Source: Dehalogenimonas sp. W (lineage in GTDB: Bacteria; Chloroflexota; Dehalococcoidia; Dehalococcoidales; Dehalococcoidaceae). From it: 64,000 nucleotides of DNA. The translations under genes were made by a program, and so were the position numbers. Where the stretch lies: NCBI RefSeq assembly GCF_037094495.1, contig NZ_CP146612.1, positions 1,488,001-1,552,000 of the forward strand. The letters run 5' to 3'. The notes beneath the pieces are model-generated. The model ran no database searches. It had not been told where the DNA came from and was given only the letters and a program-made list of their open reading frames with translations. Positions 49,566 through 59,124 of the stretch are shown piece by piece; position 1 is the stretch's first letter, and each line of letters starts with the position of its first letter.

Positions 49566-50522
49566 GTGGATATAGGCGCGATATGGGATTTAGTTATTCT
49601 GAACCCGCTGATCAACGTTATGGTCTGGTTGTCCAGCGTATTGTTTCACAATTTTGGTTTGACGGTTATTGTTCTAACGGCAATTATATTCGGTATCCTG
49701 TATCCGTTGACGATGAAGCAGATGCGCGCCGCCAAGGCGATGCAGGAACTGCAACCCAAGATCCAGGAACTGCAAAAAAAGTACGCTAAAGACCGTCAAA
49801 AACTAGCTCAAGAGCAGATGGCGCTGATGAAGGAATCCGGGGCCAGTGCTTCTGGTTGCCTGGTGCCAATGCTGATTCAAATGCCGGTCTGGATCGCGCT
49901 TTATCAATCCATTATCCGGGTGCTGGCAGTTACTCCGGAAGATTTTGTGAACTTATCCAGCCGTTTGTATGACTGGCCGGTTTTGTATCAATCGCTGCCT
50001 TTGGACAGTAGTTTCTTATGGCTTAATCTGGCGGTGCCGGACTACTTGTTGGCGTTCCTGGTTGGCGGTGTAATGTTCCTGCAACAGAAAATGACGACAC
50101 CTGCTTCAACCGACCCGAAGGTAGCGGCTCAAGGGAAAATGATGTTGTTCATGATGCCGGGCATGTTTGTTTTTATTTCCATTACCTTTCCGGCTGGTCT
50201 GGCATTGTATTGGTTGACCTCCAGCATTTTACGGGTTGTGATTCAATTGTTTGCCACGGGCCCCGGGGAATTGAAGCCCTGGATACAAGGAATGCTAAGC
50301 AGGTTTGACCGTGATCGGGATATTAAGGCTCGTGCAAGCCGGGTTGAAAAAGTAAAAACTAAGCCGGCGGCGTCTGCCGTTGTGGTTGATCAATCTGAGG
50401 AGATAATTGATGAAGCATCAGGAGATATACGGGCGGACAGTGGAAGAAGCGATAAGCAGCGCACTGGAAAAGCTAAAGGTAAGTCGGGAAGAACTGGAGA
50501 TAGACGTAATAAGCGAAGGTAG
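49566..50522 (+). CDS. yidC: Membrane protein insertase YidC
   Basis: 318 residues of the Gram-positive SpoIIIJ/YidC2 type: no large periplasmic domain; helices at about 17-45, 105-125, 165-185 and 200-235, with MKQMRAAKAMQELQPKIQELQKKY in the cytosolic hairpin and the hydrophilic groove Arg/other residue among them. The C-terminal ~60 residues are highly basic (RTGKAKGKSGRTGDRRNKRR) and suited to ribosome binding; they are encoded in the region shared with jag. GTG 49566 with AGAGG 7 nt upstream. Confidence 0.94.
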   Translation: MDIGAIWDLVILNPLINVMVWLSSVLFHNFGLTVIVLTAIIFGILYPLTMKQMRAAKAMQELQPKIQELQKKYAKDRQKLAQEQMALMKESGASASGCLVPMLIQMPVWIALYQSIIRVLAVTPEDFVNLSSRLYDWPVLYQSLPLDSSFLWLNLAVPDYLLAFLVGGVMFLQQKMTTPASTDPKVAAQGKMMLFMMPGMFVFISITFPAGLALYWLTSSILRVVIQLFATGPGELKPWIQGMLSRFDRDRDIKARASRVEKVKTKPAASAVVVDQSEEIIDEASGDIRADSGRSDKQRTGKAKGKSGRTGDRRNKRR

Positions 50523-51099
50523 TCACGGTATTTTCGGACTGGGCGCCGAGGAGGCATGTATTACGGTGGCTTTCAAAGAAAACTGCGCTCCGAAGGCTGT
50601 TTTATGCGCGGAAGATGCGATTACCATCACAACCGAGATTATTCAAAATCTGGTTGACCGGATGGGACTGGACGCTGATGTGGAATATCTGCCCGATGCC
50701 ATGTTGACCGAAGAATCAGAGAATGAATCCGGGATGGTGTTTGATATTCTTGGTGAAGACCTTGGGCTGCTGATTGGTCGACACGGTCAGACGCTGTCTA
50801 ATTTTCAGTATCTGGTGCGGATTTTGGTCGCCCAGCGTATCAAGGAGTACCTGCCGATTCTGGTTGACGTCAACGGTTATCGCCAGCGGCGCTTCAAGGC
50901 GCTTGAGGTTTTAGCCCGCCGGACGGCTGAACAAGTCAGGATAAAGCGGGTATCTTTCACCATGGATCCGATGCCGGCTTTTGAGCGCCGAATTGTTCAC
51001 ATGGTTCTTGCGAATGATCCGGCGGTTACGACACAAAGTACGGGTATTGGCGATGACCGTAAGGTGGTGGTAGTCCCGCGCGATAATACTACCAGGTAG
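50410..51099 (+). CDS. jag: RNA-binding protein Jag (KhpB)
   Basis: 229 residues. Jag N-terminal domain (EIYGRTVEEAISSALEKL), KH domain with the GRHGQTLSNFQYLVRI loop, and a C-terminal R3H domain (DPMPAFERRIVH). Partner of YidC in cell elongation/sporulation or small-RNA binding as KhpB. ATG 50410 has GAGGAG 7 nt upstream and lies inside yidC, so the two genes overlap by 113 nt in different frames. Confidence 0.93.
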   Translation: MKHQEIYGRTVEEAISSALEKLKVSREELEIDVISEGSHGIFGLGAEEACITVAFKENCAPKAVLCAEDAITITTEIIQNLVDRMGLDADVEYLPDAMLTEESENESGMVFDILGEDLGLLIGRHGQTLSNFQYLVRILVAQRIKEYLPILVDVNGYRQRRFKALEVLARRTAEQVRIKRVSFTMDPMPAFERRIVHMVLANDPAVTTQSTGIGDDRKVVVVPRDNTTR

Positions 51100-51119
51100 G
51101 CTTTAAACAAACTTTCAGC

Positions 51120-51148
51120 TTGCCGCCACAGGCGGCGTATGATATTCT
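51120..51148 (+). promoter_or_regulatory. ileS promoter
   Basis: TTGCCG (51120-51125), 17-nt spacer, TATTCT (51143-51148). A GCCGCC/GGCGGC hairpin overlaps the spacer. The transcript would start near 51155, just before the T-box. Confidence 0.5.
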
Positions 51149-51154
51149 ACGAGT

Positions 51155-51410
51155 CAAAAGCGGTGACGGAGAAGAGTAAACTGGGATTAACCTCCAGCGA
51201 GTCCGGTATGGTGGAAGCGGACAGGTATAAGACGGTTGAAAATCACTCCAGAGCTTCCAGGTGAAAGATCTATTGATTGATTAACTGAGGACGGGTTCCG
51301 CCCGTTATCCCGGAAGGGCATGTCAGTGCCTGAGAGCGTCTCTGTAGCAGGCAGGGAAAATAGGGTGGTACCGCGGGTGATTTTCCCGTCCCTAACCGGA
51401 CGGGATTTTT
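51155..51410 (+). promoter_or_regulatory. Isoleucine T-box riboswitch
   Basis: Stem I base GGAG ... CTCC encloses AAGAGTA and, on the 3' side, the specifier ATC (51242-51244), matching tRNA-Ile(GAU). The T-box sequence AGGGTGGTACCGCGG lies at 51362-51376 and the competing terminator TCCCGTCC/GGACGGGA (51384-51405) with five Ts follows. Uncharged tRNA-Ile binding would favour read-through into ileS. Confidence 0.93.
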
Positions 51411-51429
51411 GTATTTTGAGGGGAAAAAT

Positions 51430-54400
51430 ATGTTTCAACCAGTAGCCAGCCGGGTCAGCTTTCCGGAAAAAGAAGCCGAGGTTCTAAAACTCTGGGCCGA
51501 TAAGGACATCTTCCGGCGGTCAATAGATAACCGGAAAGGTGCCAAACGATTCACCTTGTATGAAGGGCCGCCAACCGCCAACGGCAAACCCGGTATTCAC
51601 CATGTGTTGTCGCGGGTGTTCAAGGACGTAATCCCGCGGTACAAGGTCATGAAGGGCTATTATGCGCCGCGGATCGGTGGTTGGGATACCCACGGTCTGC
51701 CGGTGGAGCTTGAGGTTGAAAAGGAACTGGGATTTAAAAGCAAAACCGATATTGAGCGTTACGGTATCGCCGCATTCAATCAGAAGTGTCGGGAGTCAGT
51801 TTTTCGTTACGTTAATGATTGGAACAAACTGACCGAGCGTATCGGATACTGGGTTGATCTGGAACATGCGTATGTAACCATGAATAACACCTATATTGAA
51901 AGCGGTTGGTGGGTGGTCAAACAATTATGGGATAAAGGACTGGTTTACCAGGGGCACAAAGTTACCCCGCACTGTCCGCGGTGCGGCACTTCTTTATCAT
52001 CACATGAGGTGGCTCTGGGTTATGAAGAAAATACGGAAGACCCTTCGGTGTTTATCAAGTTTCTGGTGGACAAAAATTCACTCAGCGGCGAATTGGAGCA
52101 ATTTGTTGACAAACCGTTTAATCTGCTGGCCTGGACTACCACTCCCTGGACTTTGCCGGCTAATACCGCTCTGGCAGTATCTGATTCCGCGACCTATGCC
52201 GTACTTGATATGGGCGATGAATACCTGGTTCTGGCGGCAGCTTTGGTTGAGGCTAACGGCTTAGCTGAAGTGCCGGAAGCCGGACGAATATCCGGAGCCA
52301 GGCTGGTGGGATTACGGTATGCCCCACTTTATGATGCGTTTAAATATGGAATGACAGTCTCACGTTTGGTGAATGGAGAGTTAATGCCGGTTGATGAGGA
52401 GGAATTATCGTATCCGGTAATTGCTGCTGATTATGTGTCCATGGATGACGGTACCGGTATCGTTCATACTGCTCCTGCCTATGGTGAGGTGGATTACGAT
52501 TCAGGGCGCAAACAGGGACTTAATTTTATTCATCATGTTGATTTACAGGGTATGGTCACCGGCAATTATCCCGGTGCCGGCAAATTTGTAAAAAAGGCTG
52601 ATGGTCTCATCATGGCCGATCTCAAGGAACGCGGTCGGGTATTCAAGTCTGAAAAAATTCTCCATACCTATCCATTCTGCTGGCGATGCGCTACCCCGCT
52701 GCTGTATTTTGCCAAACAGAGTTGGTATATCCGTACCACAGCCTGTCGTGACGCCCTGATTGACGGTAATGAAGCCATAAACTGGTATCCCGGTCATATT
52801 AAAACCGGGCGTTTCGGGGACTGGCTGCAGAATAATGTAGACTGGGCTTTTTCCAGAGAACGTTACTGGGGTACGCCGGTCCCGGTATGGCGCTGTGGTG
52901 ATTGCCAGACTACGGAGTGTATCGGCGGATTGGATGATCTTAAATCCAAACCTGGTTTTTCCGGACTGTCGGAAAAACTGGATCTGCACCGGCCATATGT
53001 GGATGAATTTACCTTTGATTGTCCCCATTGCGGCGGCATCATGAAACGGGTAACCGATGTCATTGATTGCTGGTTTGATTCCGGGGCGATGCCGGTAGCC
53101 CAATACCATTATCCCTTTGAGGAAGACAGCCGCAAGATTTTTGTGGACGGCCGTTTTCCTGCTGATTATATTTGTGAGGCCATTGACCAGACGCGGGGCT
53201 GGTTCTATAGTCTGCATGCACTGTCAACTTTGTTATTCGGTCGGCCGAGCTACCAAAATGTAATCTGTCTCGGTCATATCCTGGACGGCAAGGGCGAGAA
53301 GATGAGTAAATCCAAGGGGAATGTGGTTTTGCCGGAGACCGTTATTGATAAATATGGGGCTGATGCCGTGCGCTGGTACCTGTTTACAGCTTCGCCGGCC
53401 GGTAACGCCCGCCGTTTTTCAGAAAACTTGGTAAGTGACGTAACCCGGTCCTTCATGTCAACGCTTTGGAACGTGTATTCTTTCTTCGTATTGTATGCCA
53501 ATATTGATCAATTTCAGCCGGCTGAAAATCAGTTGGAGCCAGCGTCCGAGTTAGACCGATGGATACTTTCAGAGCTTAATCAGCTTGTCGCCGAAGTGAC
53601 TGAAGATATGGATAATTATGACCCTGTAGCCGCCGCGAGGGCCATAGAGTCGTTCGTGGATTATCTGTCAAACTGGTATGTACGGCGTTCGCGGCGGCGT
53701 TTCTGGAAGTCTGAGAGTGATGCGGACAAGGTGTCAGCGTATCACACGCTGTATCAATGTCTGTTCAAAACCTCACAATTACTGGCGCCTTTTATGCCGT
53801 TTTTAGCAGAAACCATGTATCAGAATCTGGCTAAGTCGGTTTCTTCGGAAGCTCCTGACAGCGTCCATATGACCGATTATCCCGTGGCGGAAACAGAGTG
53901 TATTGACTCTAATCTGTCAACGGCAATGCGATTGGCGATGAAAGTTTCAAGCATCGGTCGAGCGGCAAGGGCTCAAGCCGGTATCAAGGTGCGACAACCC
54001 TTGAGTAGGGCCTTAGTGGCCGGGGTAAATAACCAGGAAAAGAATGGACTTACTGGGTTACTGGATGCGGTTATGGAAGAACTGAACGTTAAAGGCATTG
54101 AATTTGCCGAGGATGAAAAAGCATTACCTGAGGGGGCGGTAGCTGTTACTGAAGGACCTCTTACTGTGGCGGTTGATCCGGTTTTGACCCCGGAATTGGC
54201 CGATGAAGGACTAGTGCGGGAAATCACCCATCGTATTCAAGGTTTACGCCGGAGCGCCGGATTTGAAATTGCCGATAACATTATCACTTATTATGAATCA
54301 AACTCAGAGGTTGCAAGAGTCATTGGGGAATGGAGCGGTTATATTCATAAGGAAACATTATCCCGGCAGATTTCCAGGGGTATACCGGAAGAAACGGATC

Positions 54401-54465
54401 TGACTGCCGATGATTACAAACTTGAAGGACATCCTGTTCGGCTGGCAGTGAAGAAAGCCCTGTAA
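51430..54465 (+). CDS. ileS: Isoleucyl-tRNA synthetase, eukaryotic-like (IleS2) type
   Basis: 1011 residues. Class I signature in GPPTANGKPGIHHVLSR (HIGH, about 52) and KMSKSKGN (about 624); a long CP1 editing domain and C-terminal anticodon-binding/zinc region follow. Length above 1000 and the YYAPRIGGWDTHGLPVE segment fit the eukaryotic-like IleS2 clade, often resistant to mupirocin (family knowledge). ATG 51430 with GAGGGG 6 nt upstream. Controlled by the T-box immediately before it. Confidence 0.95.
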   Translation: MFQPVASRVSFPEKEAEVLKLWADKDIFRRSIDNRKGAKRFTLYEGPPTANGKPGIHHVLSRVFKDVIPRYKVMKGYYAPRIGGWDTHGLPVELEVEKELGFKSKTDIERYGIAAFNQKCRESVFRYVNDWNKLTERIGYWVDLEHAYVTMNNTYIESGWWVVKQLWDKGLVYQGHKVTPHCPRCGTSLSSHEVALGYEENTEDPSVFIKFLVDKNSLSGELEQFVDKPFNLLAWTTTPWTLPANTALAVSDSATYAVLDMGDEYLVLAAALVEANGLAEVPEAGRISGARLVGLRYAPLYDAFKYGMTVSRLVNGELMPVDEEELSYPVIAADYVSMDDGTGIVHTAPAYGEVDYDSGRKQGLNFIHHVDLQGMVTGNYPGAGKFVKKADGLIMADLKERGRVFKSEKILHTYPFCWRCATPLLYFAKQSWYIRTTACRDALIDGNEAINWYPGHIKTGRFGDWLQNNVDWAFSRERYWGTPVPVWRCGDCQTTECIGGLDDLKSKPGFSGLSEKLDLHRPYVDEFTFDCPHCGGIMKRVTDVIDCWFDSGAMPVAQYHYPFEEDSRKIFVDGRFPADYICEAIDQTRGWFYSLHALSTLLFGRPSYQNVICLGHILDGKGEKMSKSKGNVVLPETVIDKYGADAVRWYLFTASPAGNARRFSENLVSDVTRSFMSTLWNVYSFFVLYANIDQFQPAENQLEPASELDRWILSELNQLVAEVTEDMDNYDPVAAARAIESFVDYLSNWYVRRSRRRFWKSESDADKVSAYHTLYQCLFKTSQLLAPFMPFLAETMYQNLAKSVSSEAPDSVHMTDYPVAETECIDSNLSTAMRLAMKVSSIGRAARAQAGIKVRQPLSRALVAGVNNQEKNGLTGLLDAVMEELNVKGIEFAEDEKALPEGAVAVTEGPLTVAVDPVLTPELADEGLVREITHRIQGLRRSAGFEIADNIITYYESNSEVARVIGEWSGYIHKETLSRQISRGIPEETDLTADDYKLEGHPVRLAVKKAL

Positions 54466-54501
54466 ACGCAGTATTGGGTTTTCTATTGGTGACAATAGGG
54501 G

Positions 54502-55110
54502 TCAGAAATTGGTGTGGTAAGCCTGGTAGGTTTCAGCCATGCTGACAAAATATTGATGAAAACGGTCATCGTCCCCTAATTCCGGGTGAAAGGTGGTGGC
54601 CAGCAGATTATCCTGCCTGACGGCGACGATGGCACGGTTGCCCAATCGGGCCAACACTTCGGCAGGCGGTTCCGATGATTCTATCAAGGGAGCCCGGATA
54701 AAAACGGCTGGGAACGGCTTATCTCCGAGTACCGGAACCCTCAGCTTTTCTTCAAAGCTATCTACCTGCCGGCCGAAGGCATTTCGGCGGACGGTGATTT
54801 TCATCAGTCCCAGGCCGGCGGGCATATTGGGGTTGGTGTTGCCGACTTCTCCTGCCATCAGGATGGCACCTGCGCATGTGCCCCAAATCGGGAATCCTCT
54901 GGCGCAAAGATCAGCCAGCATAGTGTCCAGGCGGTATAAACCCATCAGTTTCAGGATGGTCGTGCTTTCCCCCCCGGGAATTATAAGCCCGCACAGATCA
55001 AGCAACTGGACCGGTTGACGTACCTCAACTGTCTCCAGGTTTTGGAAACAACGAAGTATTTTAAGGTGCTCGGAAAAGGCTCCCTGTAGCGCCAGCACGC
55101 CAATTTTCAT
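54502..55110 (-). CDS. pdxT: Pyridoxal 5'-phosphate synthase glutaminase subunit PdxT
   Basis: 202 residues. Class I glutaminase motifs PGGESTT, GTCAGAI (nucleophilic Cys about 79) and ATTFHPEL (His-Glu). It supplies ammonia to PdxS for PLP synthesis; no pdxS lies in this window, so the partner must be elsewhere. It is the last gene of the ribF-tyrS-aminotransferase-serA operon; the two upstream enzymes use PLP or serine metabolism, which may explain the grouping. Confidence 0.94.
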   Translation of the reverse strand: MKIGVLALQGAFSEHLKILRCFQNLETVEVRQPVQLLDLCGLIIPGGESTTILKLMGLYRLDTMLADLCARGFPIWGTCAGAILMAGEVGNTNPNMPAGLGLMKITVRRNAFGRQVDSFEEKLRVPVLGDKPFPAVFIRAPLIESSEPPAEVLARLGNRAIVAVRQDNLLATTFHPELGDDDRFHQYFVSMAETYQAYHTNF

Positions 55111-55137
55111 TTTATGTGCATACCTGCAAAATGATAT

Positions 55138-56721
55138 TTACAAATTAACCAGTCTGGCGGAATTGACTCCGTCAAGCGATTTTACCTGCTTCAGGCCATC
55201 CTCTGATAAGGCCTCATCCAGTGCCAGAACCATCAAGGCCTGACCTCGGGGTTTAAGGCGGGACAGGTGCATGTAGCTGACGTTGACATCGGCTTTGCCG
55301 GTGATGTTACCAACGGCACCGACCAGTCCAGGACGATCACGATGATCGGCGAAGAGGAAAAAGCCGCCGGGAGAGATATCAATCCAGTAGTCATTGACTT
55401 TAACCACATGAACTTCATCTCTCAGAAAGGTAGCGGCGACTGACAACGGACCGGCGCTGGTAACGGCTTCAATGGTGATAAGGCTTTGATAGTTATCACA
55501 AACCGGCTCTTTCTGCTCAGAAACGGTAATACCCCGCTTGCAGGCTATGATATCGGCGTTTACTACGTTAACGCGTTCTTCCGAAATTTGTTCTAAAACG
55601 CCGCCGAGTACCGTGGCTTTCAACGCCTGTGTTTCGTATTTAGAGACTTCGCCGCTGTATTTAATACCAAGAGTTTTGAATTGCCCTTCAGCCATCTGTT
55701 GTAATAATCGGCCCAGAGTTCTGGCTACCTTAACATAAGGGGCTATTACCGGTAAGCTTTCAGCCGGGATGTAAGGCGCATTGACCGCATAGCGGGCAGG
55801 GCGACCTTCAAATACGTCAATCACCTGGGTTACGACATCGGAGGTGGCCAAATCTTGGGCTTCGGCGGTGGATGCACCCAGATGCGGAGTGACGATTATA
55901 TTATCAACGCCAAATAAAATACTTTCGGTACAGGGTTCTTTGACAAATACATCAATGGCAGCACCAGCCAGTTTATTGCTATTTATAGCGGCGACCAGGG
56001 CTTCTTCATCAATCAATCCGCCGCGAGCCGCATTAATGATACGGGTGGTGGGTTTCATCAAAGCCAGTTCCCTGGCCCCGATCATATTTTTGGTCTGGGC
56101 CGTCAGCGGTACATGAAGAGTAACAAAATCAGCTTCCCGGTAAATCCGGTCAAGTGTAGCCAGTTCAACTTGCATCGTCAGAGCGCGTTCCTCGGTGACA
56201 TAAGGGTCATAACCCAATACCTTCATCTCAAAACCGCGGGCGCGTTTGGCTACTTCCGAGCCGATGTTGCCTAAGCCGACGACGCCCAAAACCTTGCCTT
56301 TCAATTCAGTGCCCATAAAATCGGCCCGCTTCCACTGACAACTCTTGAGCGAGGAGTTTGCGCGGGGAATATGGCGGGCCAGTGACAACATCAGCGCCAT
56401 GGCGTGTTCAGCCGCTGAAATGGTGTTACCGGTGGGGGCATTAACCACAATAATGCCGCGTTCAGTAGCCGCATTGATGTCAATATTATCAATGCCGACT
56501 CCGGCACGTCCGATAATCTGGAGCTTTTTCCCGGCAGCAATGATATCCGCAGTAACTTTAGTTTGAGAACGTACCAGCAGGGCATCGTAGTCGCCGATTA
56601 TGGCAACAAGCTCCTCCAGTTTCAGACCGGTTTTGACATCCACTTTAGCGACAGCTTTGATGCGCTCAACTCCGGCTGAGGAAAGGGCGTCGGCAACTAA
56701 AACTCTTTTATTATCTGGCAC
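55138..56721 (-). CDS. serA: D-3-phosphoglycerate dehydrogenase
   Basis: 527 residues. Substrate and nucleotide-binding domains with GLGNIGSEVAKRARGF (Rossmann loop about 146-161), conserved RS near 71, INAARGGLIDEEAL and catalytic E/H pair in VTPHLGASTAEA; then the intervening domain and C-terminal ACT domain (DRPGLVGAVGNITG). First step of serine synthesis. GTG 56721 with GGAG 6 nt upstream. Followed by the class V aminotransferase in order, consistent with serine or glycine metabolism. Confidence 0.96.
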   Translation of the reverse strand: MPDNKRVLVADALSSAGVERIKAVAKVDVKTGLKLEELVAIIGDYDALLVRSQTKVTADIIAAGKKLQIIGRAGVGIDNIDINAATERGIIVVNAPTGNTISAAEHAMALMLSLARHIPRANSSLKSCQWKRADFMGTELKGKVLGVVGLGNIGSEVAKRARGFEMKVLGYDPYVTEERALTMQVELATLDRIYREADFVTLHVPLTAQTKNMIGARELALMKPTTRIINAARGGLIDEEALVAAINSNKLAGAAIDVFVKEPCTESILFGVDNIIVTPHLGASTAEAQDLATSDVVTQVIDVFEGRPARYAVNAPYIPAESLPVIAPYVKVARTLGRLLQQMAEGQFKTLGIKYSGEVSKYETQALKATVLGGVLEQISEERVNVVNADIIACKRGITVSEQKEPVCDNYQSLITIEAVTSAGPLSVAATFLRDEVHVVKVNDYWIDISPGGFFLFADHRDRPGLVGAVGNITGKADVNVSYMHLSRLKPRGQALMVLALDEALSEDGLKQVKSLDGVNSARLVNL

Positions 56722-56763
56722 GAGTATCTCCTTATGATTTTGATTAAGCTGTTTTTCGTTGAA

Positions 56764-57867
56764 TTATCTTTGTTCTGATTTTCCGGTAAACCCGGCTTGG
56801 GGCAAGGCTAATTTTAAGGCGTCAAAAACCGCCTGGATATCGCTCTCCTTTACCATACCAAGGTGTCCGATACGAAAAATCTTACCTTCCAGTGGTCCCT
56901 GACCGCCGGCCAGGACAATATCAAACTCTTCCCGCATGATTTTATTGAGCTTTTTAGCATCCAGTCCCTGGTCAGCGATGACCGATGTTACGGTATTGGA
57001 AGCGTAACGCTCGTCAGCCAACAGGTTGAGTCCGAGAGCCTTGACGCCGGTGCGGGTGAAATTGCCCATGCGGGTGTGACGGGCGAAGATACTTTCAATG
57101 CCTTCTTCCAGCATCATATTCAGGGCGACCCTGAATGCCAGAACAGCAGAAACGTTGGGGGTCCAGGGTGTCTGGCCTTTTTCCAAGCTTTTTTTAGCTT
57201 TGCCCAGGTCAAAATAGAAACGCGGCATTTTGGACTGAGCGTAAGCTTCCCAACCTGCTTCGGAGACCGCCAGCATGGCCATCCCGGGAGGTACCATCCA
57301 CCCTTTCTGGGAACCGGAAATTGCCACATCAATACCCCATTCGTCAACAGGTACATTAATAGAGCCCAGGGAACTGATGCAGTCCACCATTAGAAGCTTG
57401 CCGGCAGATTTTACGATCTTGCTGATGGCAGCCAAATCATTGGTGATGCCGGTGGAGGTTTCATTATGGGTCACCAGCACTGCTTTAACGGCCGGGTTAT
57501 TTTCCAAAGCAGTGCGTACGGCCTCCGGGTCGGCAGCCTGGCCGTGGGCAAAACTGAGGGAAACCACGTCGGCGCCATAGGTTTCGGCAATCTTGGCAAA
57601 ACGCTCACCAAAGACTCCAATTGAAACCGACAGAACTGAATCGCCGGGCGAGAGCATATTGACGACGGCGGCTTCCAAACCTGCGGTTCCTGATCCCGTA
57701 ACCAAAAGCGGGTCAGCCTGAGTTTGAAATACTTTTTTCATTTTAGCAGTGACGTCTTTAAGGGCGTCGGCGAATTCAACACCTCGGTGGTTTATCATCT
57801 GATGTCCCATGGCTGTCAGAACTTCAGGCGGGCAGGGGGTTGGGCCGGGAATTCTTAAGTTTTGCAT
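56764..57867 (-). CDS. Class V aminotransferase, alanine-glyoxylate/serine-pyruvate family
   Basis: 367 residues. PLP-lysine in SGSQKGWMVPPG (about 185-197), GSGTAGLEAAVVN, NETSTGI and the C-terminal FRIGHLG motif place it in the AGXT/SerC-like group. Upstream neighbours are tyrS and downstream serA; it may take the SerC (phosphoserine) role or convert glyoxylate/serine. ATG 57867 with AAGGAG 9 nt upstream. No classical serC is seen in the window. Confidence 0.9.
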   Translation of the reverse strand: MQNLRIPGPTPCPPEVLTAMGHQMINHRGVEFADALKDVTAKMKKVFQTQADPLLVTGSGTAGLEAAVVNMLSPGDSVLSVSIGVFGERFAKIAETYGADVVSLSFAHGQAADPEAVRTALENNPAVKAVLVTHNETSTGITNDLAAISKIVKSAGKLLMVDCISSLGSINVPVDEWGIDVAISGSQKGWMVPPGMAMLAVSEAGWEAYAQSKMPRFYFDLGKAKKSLEKGQTPWTPNVSAVLAFRVALNMMLEEGIESIFARHTRMGNFTRTGVKALGLNLLADERYASNTVTSVIADQGLDAKKLNKIMREEFDIVLAGGQGPLEGKIFRIGHLGMVKESDIQAVFDALKLALPQAGFTGKSEQR

Positions 57868-57912
57868 TGTTTATAACTCCTTATTACAACTCATAATAGT
57901 TAACAAAATTGT

Positions 57913-59124
57913 TTAATCGGCGTTAATAATCCGGATAAAACCTCTTTTACCGGCTTTGATGACACAACCATTCGTCAGCGATGCCTTGTCCACCTTAATC
58001 TTTTCGCCTTCAATGGCGACGCCGCCTTGCGAAATCAGCCTCTTGGCCTCGCTTTTACTGCCAATCAAACCACAGCTAACCAGTAATGACGGTATATCTA
58101 CGTTTGAATCATCTGCTGAAATCAGAGAACTGAAGGATACTCGATATTCGGCAATTTCAGTTGGGAGTTCACGGCGCTGGTGTACCCGTTCAAAGTGCTC
58201 AGCAGCTTCCCGCGCTTCAGCTTCAGTATAAAGTTGCAGTAATATTTCCTGAGCCAAACGTTTTTTGAGCCGCATCGGGTTAATTGCACTTGAGCGTATA
58301 GCGGAGGTGAATTCAGCCAGCTCCGCATCATTGATGTCGGTCAGTAGTTCAAAATACTGAATAATCAGGTCATCATTGATTGACATAACTTTGCCAAGGA
58401 TGATCTCCGGGGGTTCCGCTACTCCGATATAATTATTCAGGCTCTTGGACATTTTCTTGATGCCGCTGGTGCCGGTCAAAATGGGGGTCATAAACACCTG
58501 CTGTGGTTGCTGACCAATCATGGACTGTAGTTCACGGCCGACCAGTAAATTAAACTTTTGATCATTCCCCCCGAATTCAATGTCCGCCTCCACCATGACG
58601 GAATCATAGGCCTGGAGCAGGGGATACAGGAATTCGGTGATGGTGATCGGGCGATTGCTTTCAAATCGTTTTTTAAAATCATCACGGGCCAGCATTTGAG
58701 CTATGGTGAAACGGCTGGTGAGTTTAATAACATCGGCCAGAGAAAATTTACCGAACCATTCGCTCTGCCACCGTACCTCGGTTTTTGATTTATCAACAAT
58801 TTTGAAAAATTGCTGCAGATAGGTTTCGGCGTTGGCTTTAACCTGTTCAGCAGTCAGAATTGGCCGGGTGACGGAAGCTCCGGTCGGGTCGCCGATCTGG
58901 GCTGTCCAGTCGCCAACAATCAAAACTACCTGGTGTCCAAGCTCCTGTAATTGCCGTAATTTTCTCAAACCAACCATGTGACCCAGATGAATATCGGGTG
59001 AACTGGGGTCAAAGCCTTCTTTAAGGCGGAGCTTCTTACCGGAAGCCAGCAGAGTTCTGAGTTCGGATTCAGAAATTATCTCGCTGACGGCCCGTTTAAG
59101 AATATAATCCAGGTCTGCAACCAT
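57913..59124 (-). CDS. tyrS: Tyrosyl-tRNA synthetase
   Basis: 403 residues. Class I motifs PDIHLGHMVGL (about 44) and KKMSKS (about 230), DPTGAS, and a C-terminal S4 domain (about 340-400). It is of the TyrZ/bacterial TyrS type. ATG 59124 gives MVADLDYILKRA; ATG 59130 is two codons earlier and overlaps the ribF stop by more. No T-box is seen, unlike ileS; it is part of the ribF operon. Confidence 0.93.
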   Translation of the reverse strand: MVADLDYILKRAVSEIISESELRTLLASGKKLRLKEGFDPSSPDIHLGHMVGLRKLRQLQELGHQVVLIVGDWTAQIGDPTGASVTRPILTAEQVKANAETYLQQFFKIVDKSKTEVRWQSEWFGKFSLADVIKLTSRFTIAQMLARDDFKKRFESNRPITITEFLYPLLQAYDSVMVEADIEFGGNDQKFNLLVGRELQSMIGQQPQQVFMTPILTGTSGIKKMSKSLNNYIGVAEPPEIILGKVMSINDDLIIQYFELLTDINDAELAEFTSAIRSSAINPMRLKKRLAQEILLQLYTEAEAREAAEHFERVHQRRELPTEIAEYRVSFSSLISADDSNVDIPSLLVSCGLIGSKSEAKRLISQGGVAIEGEKIKVDKASLTNGCVIKAGKRGFIRIINAD

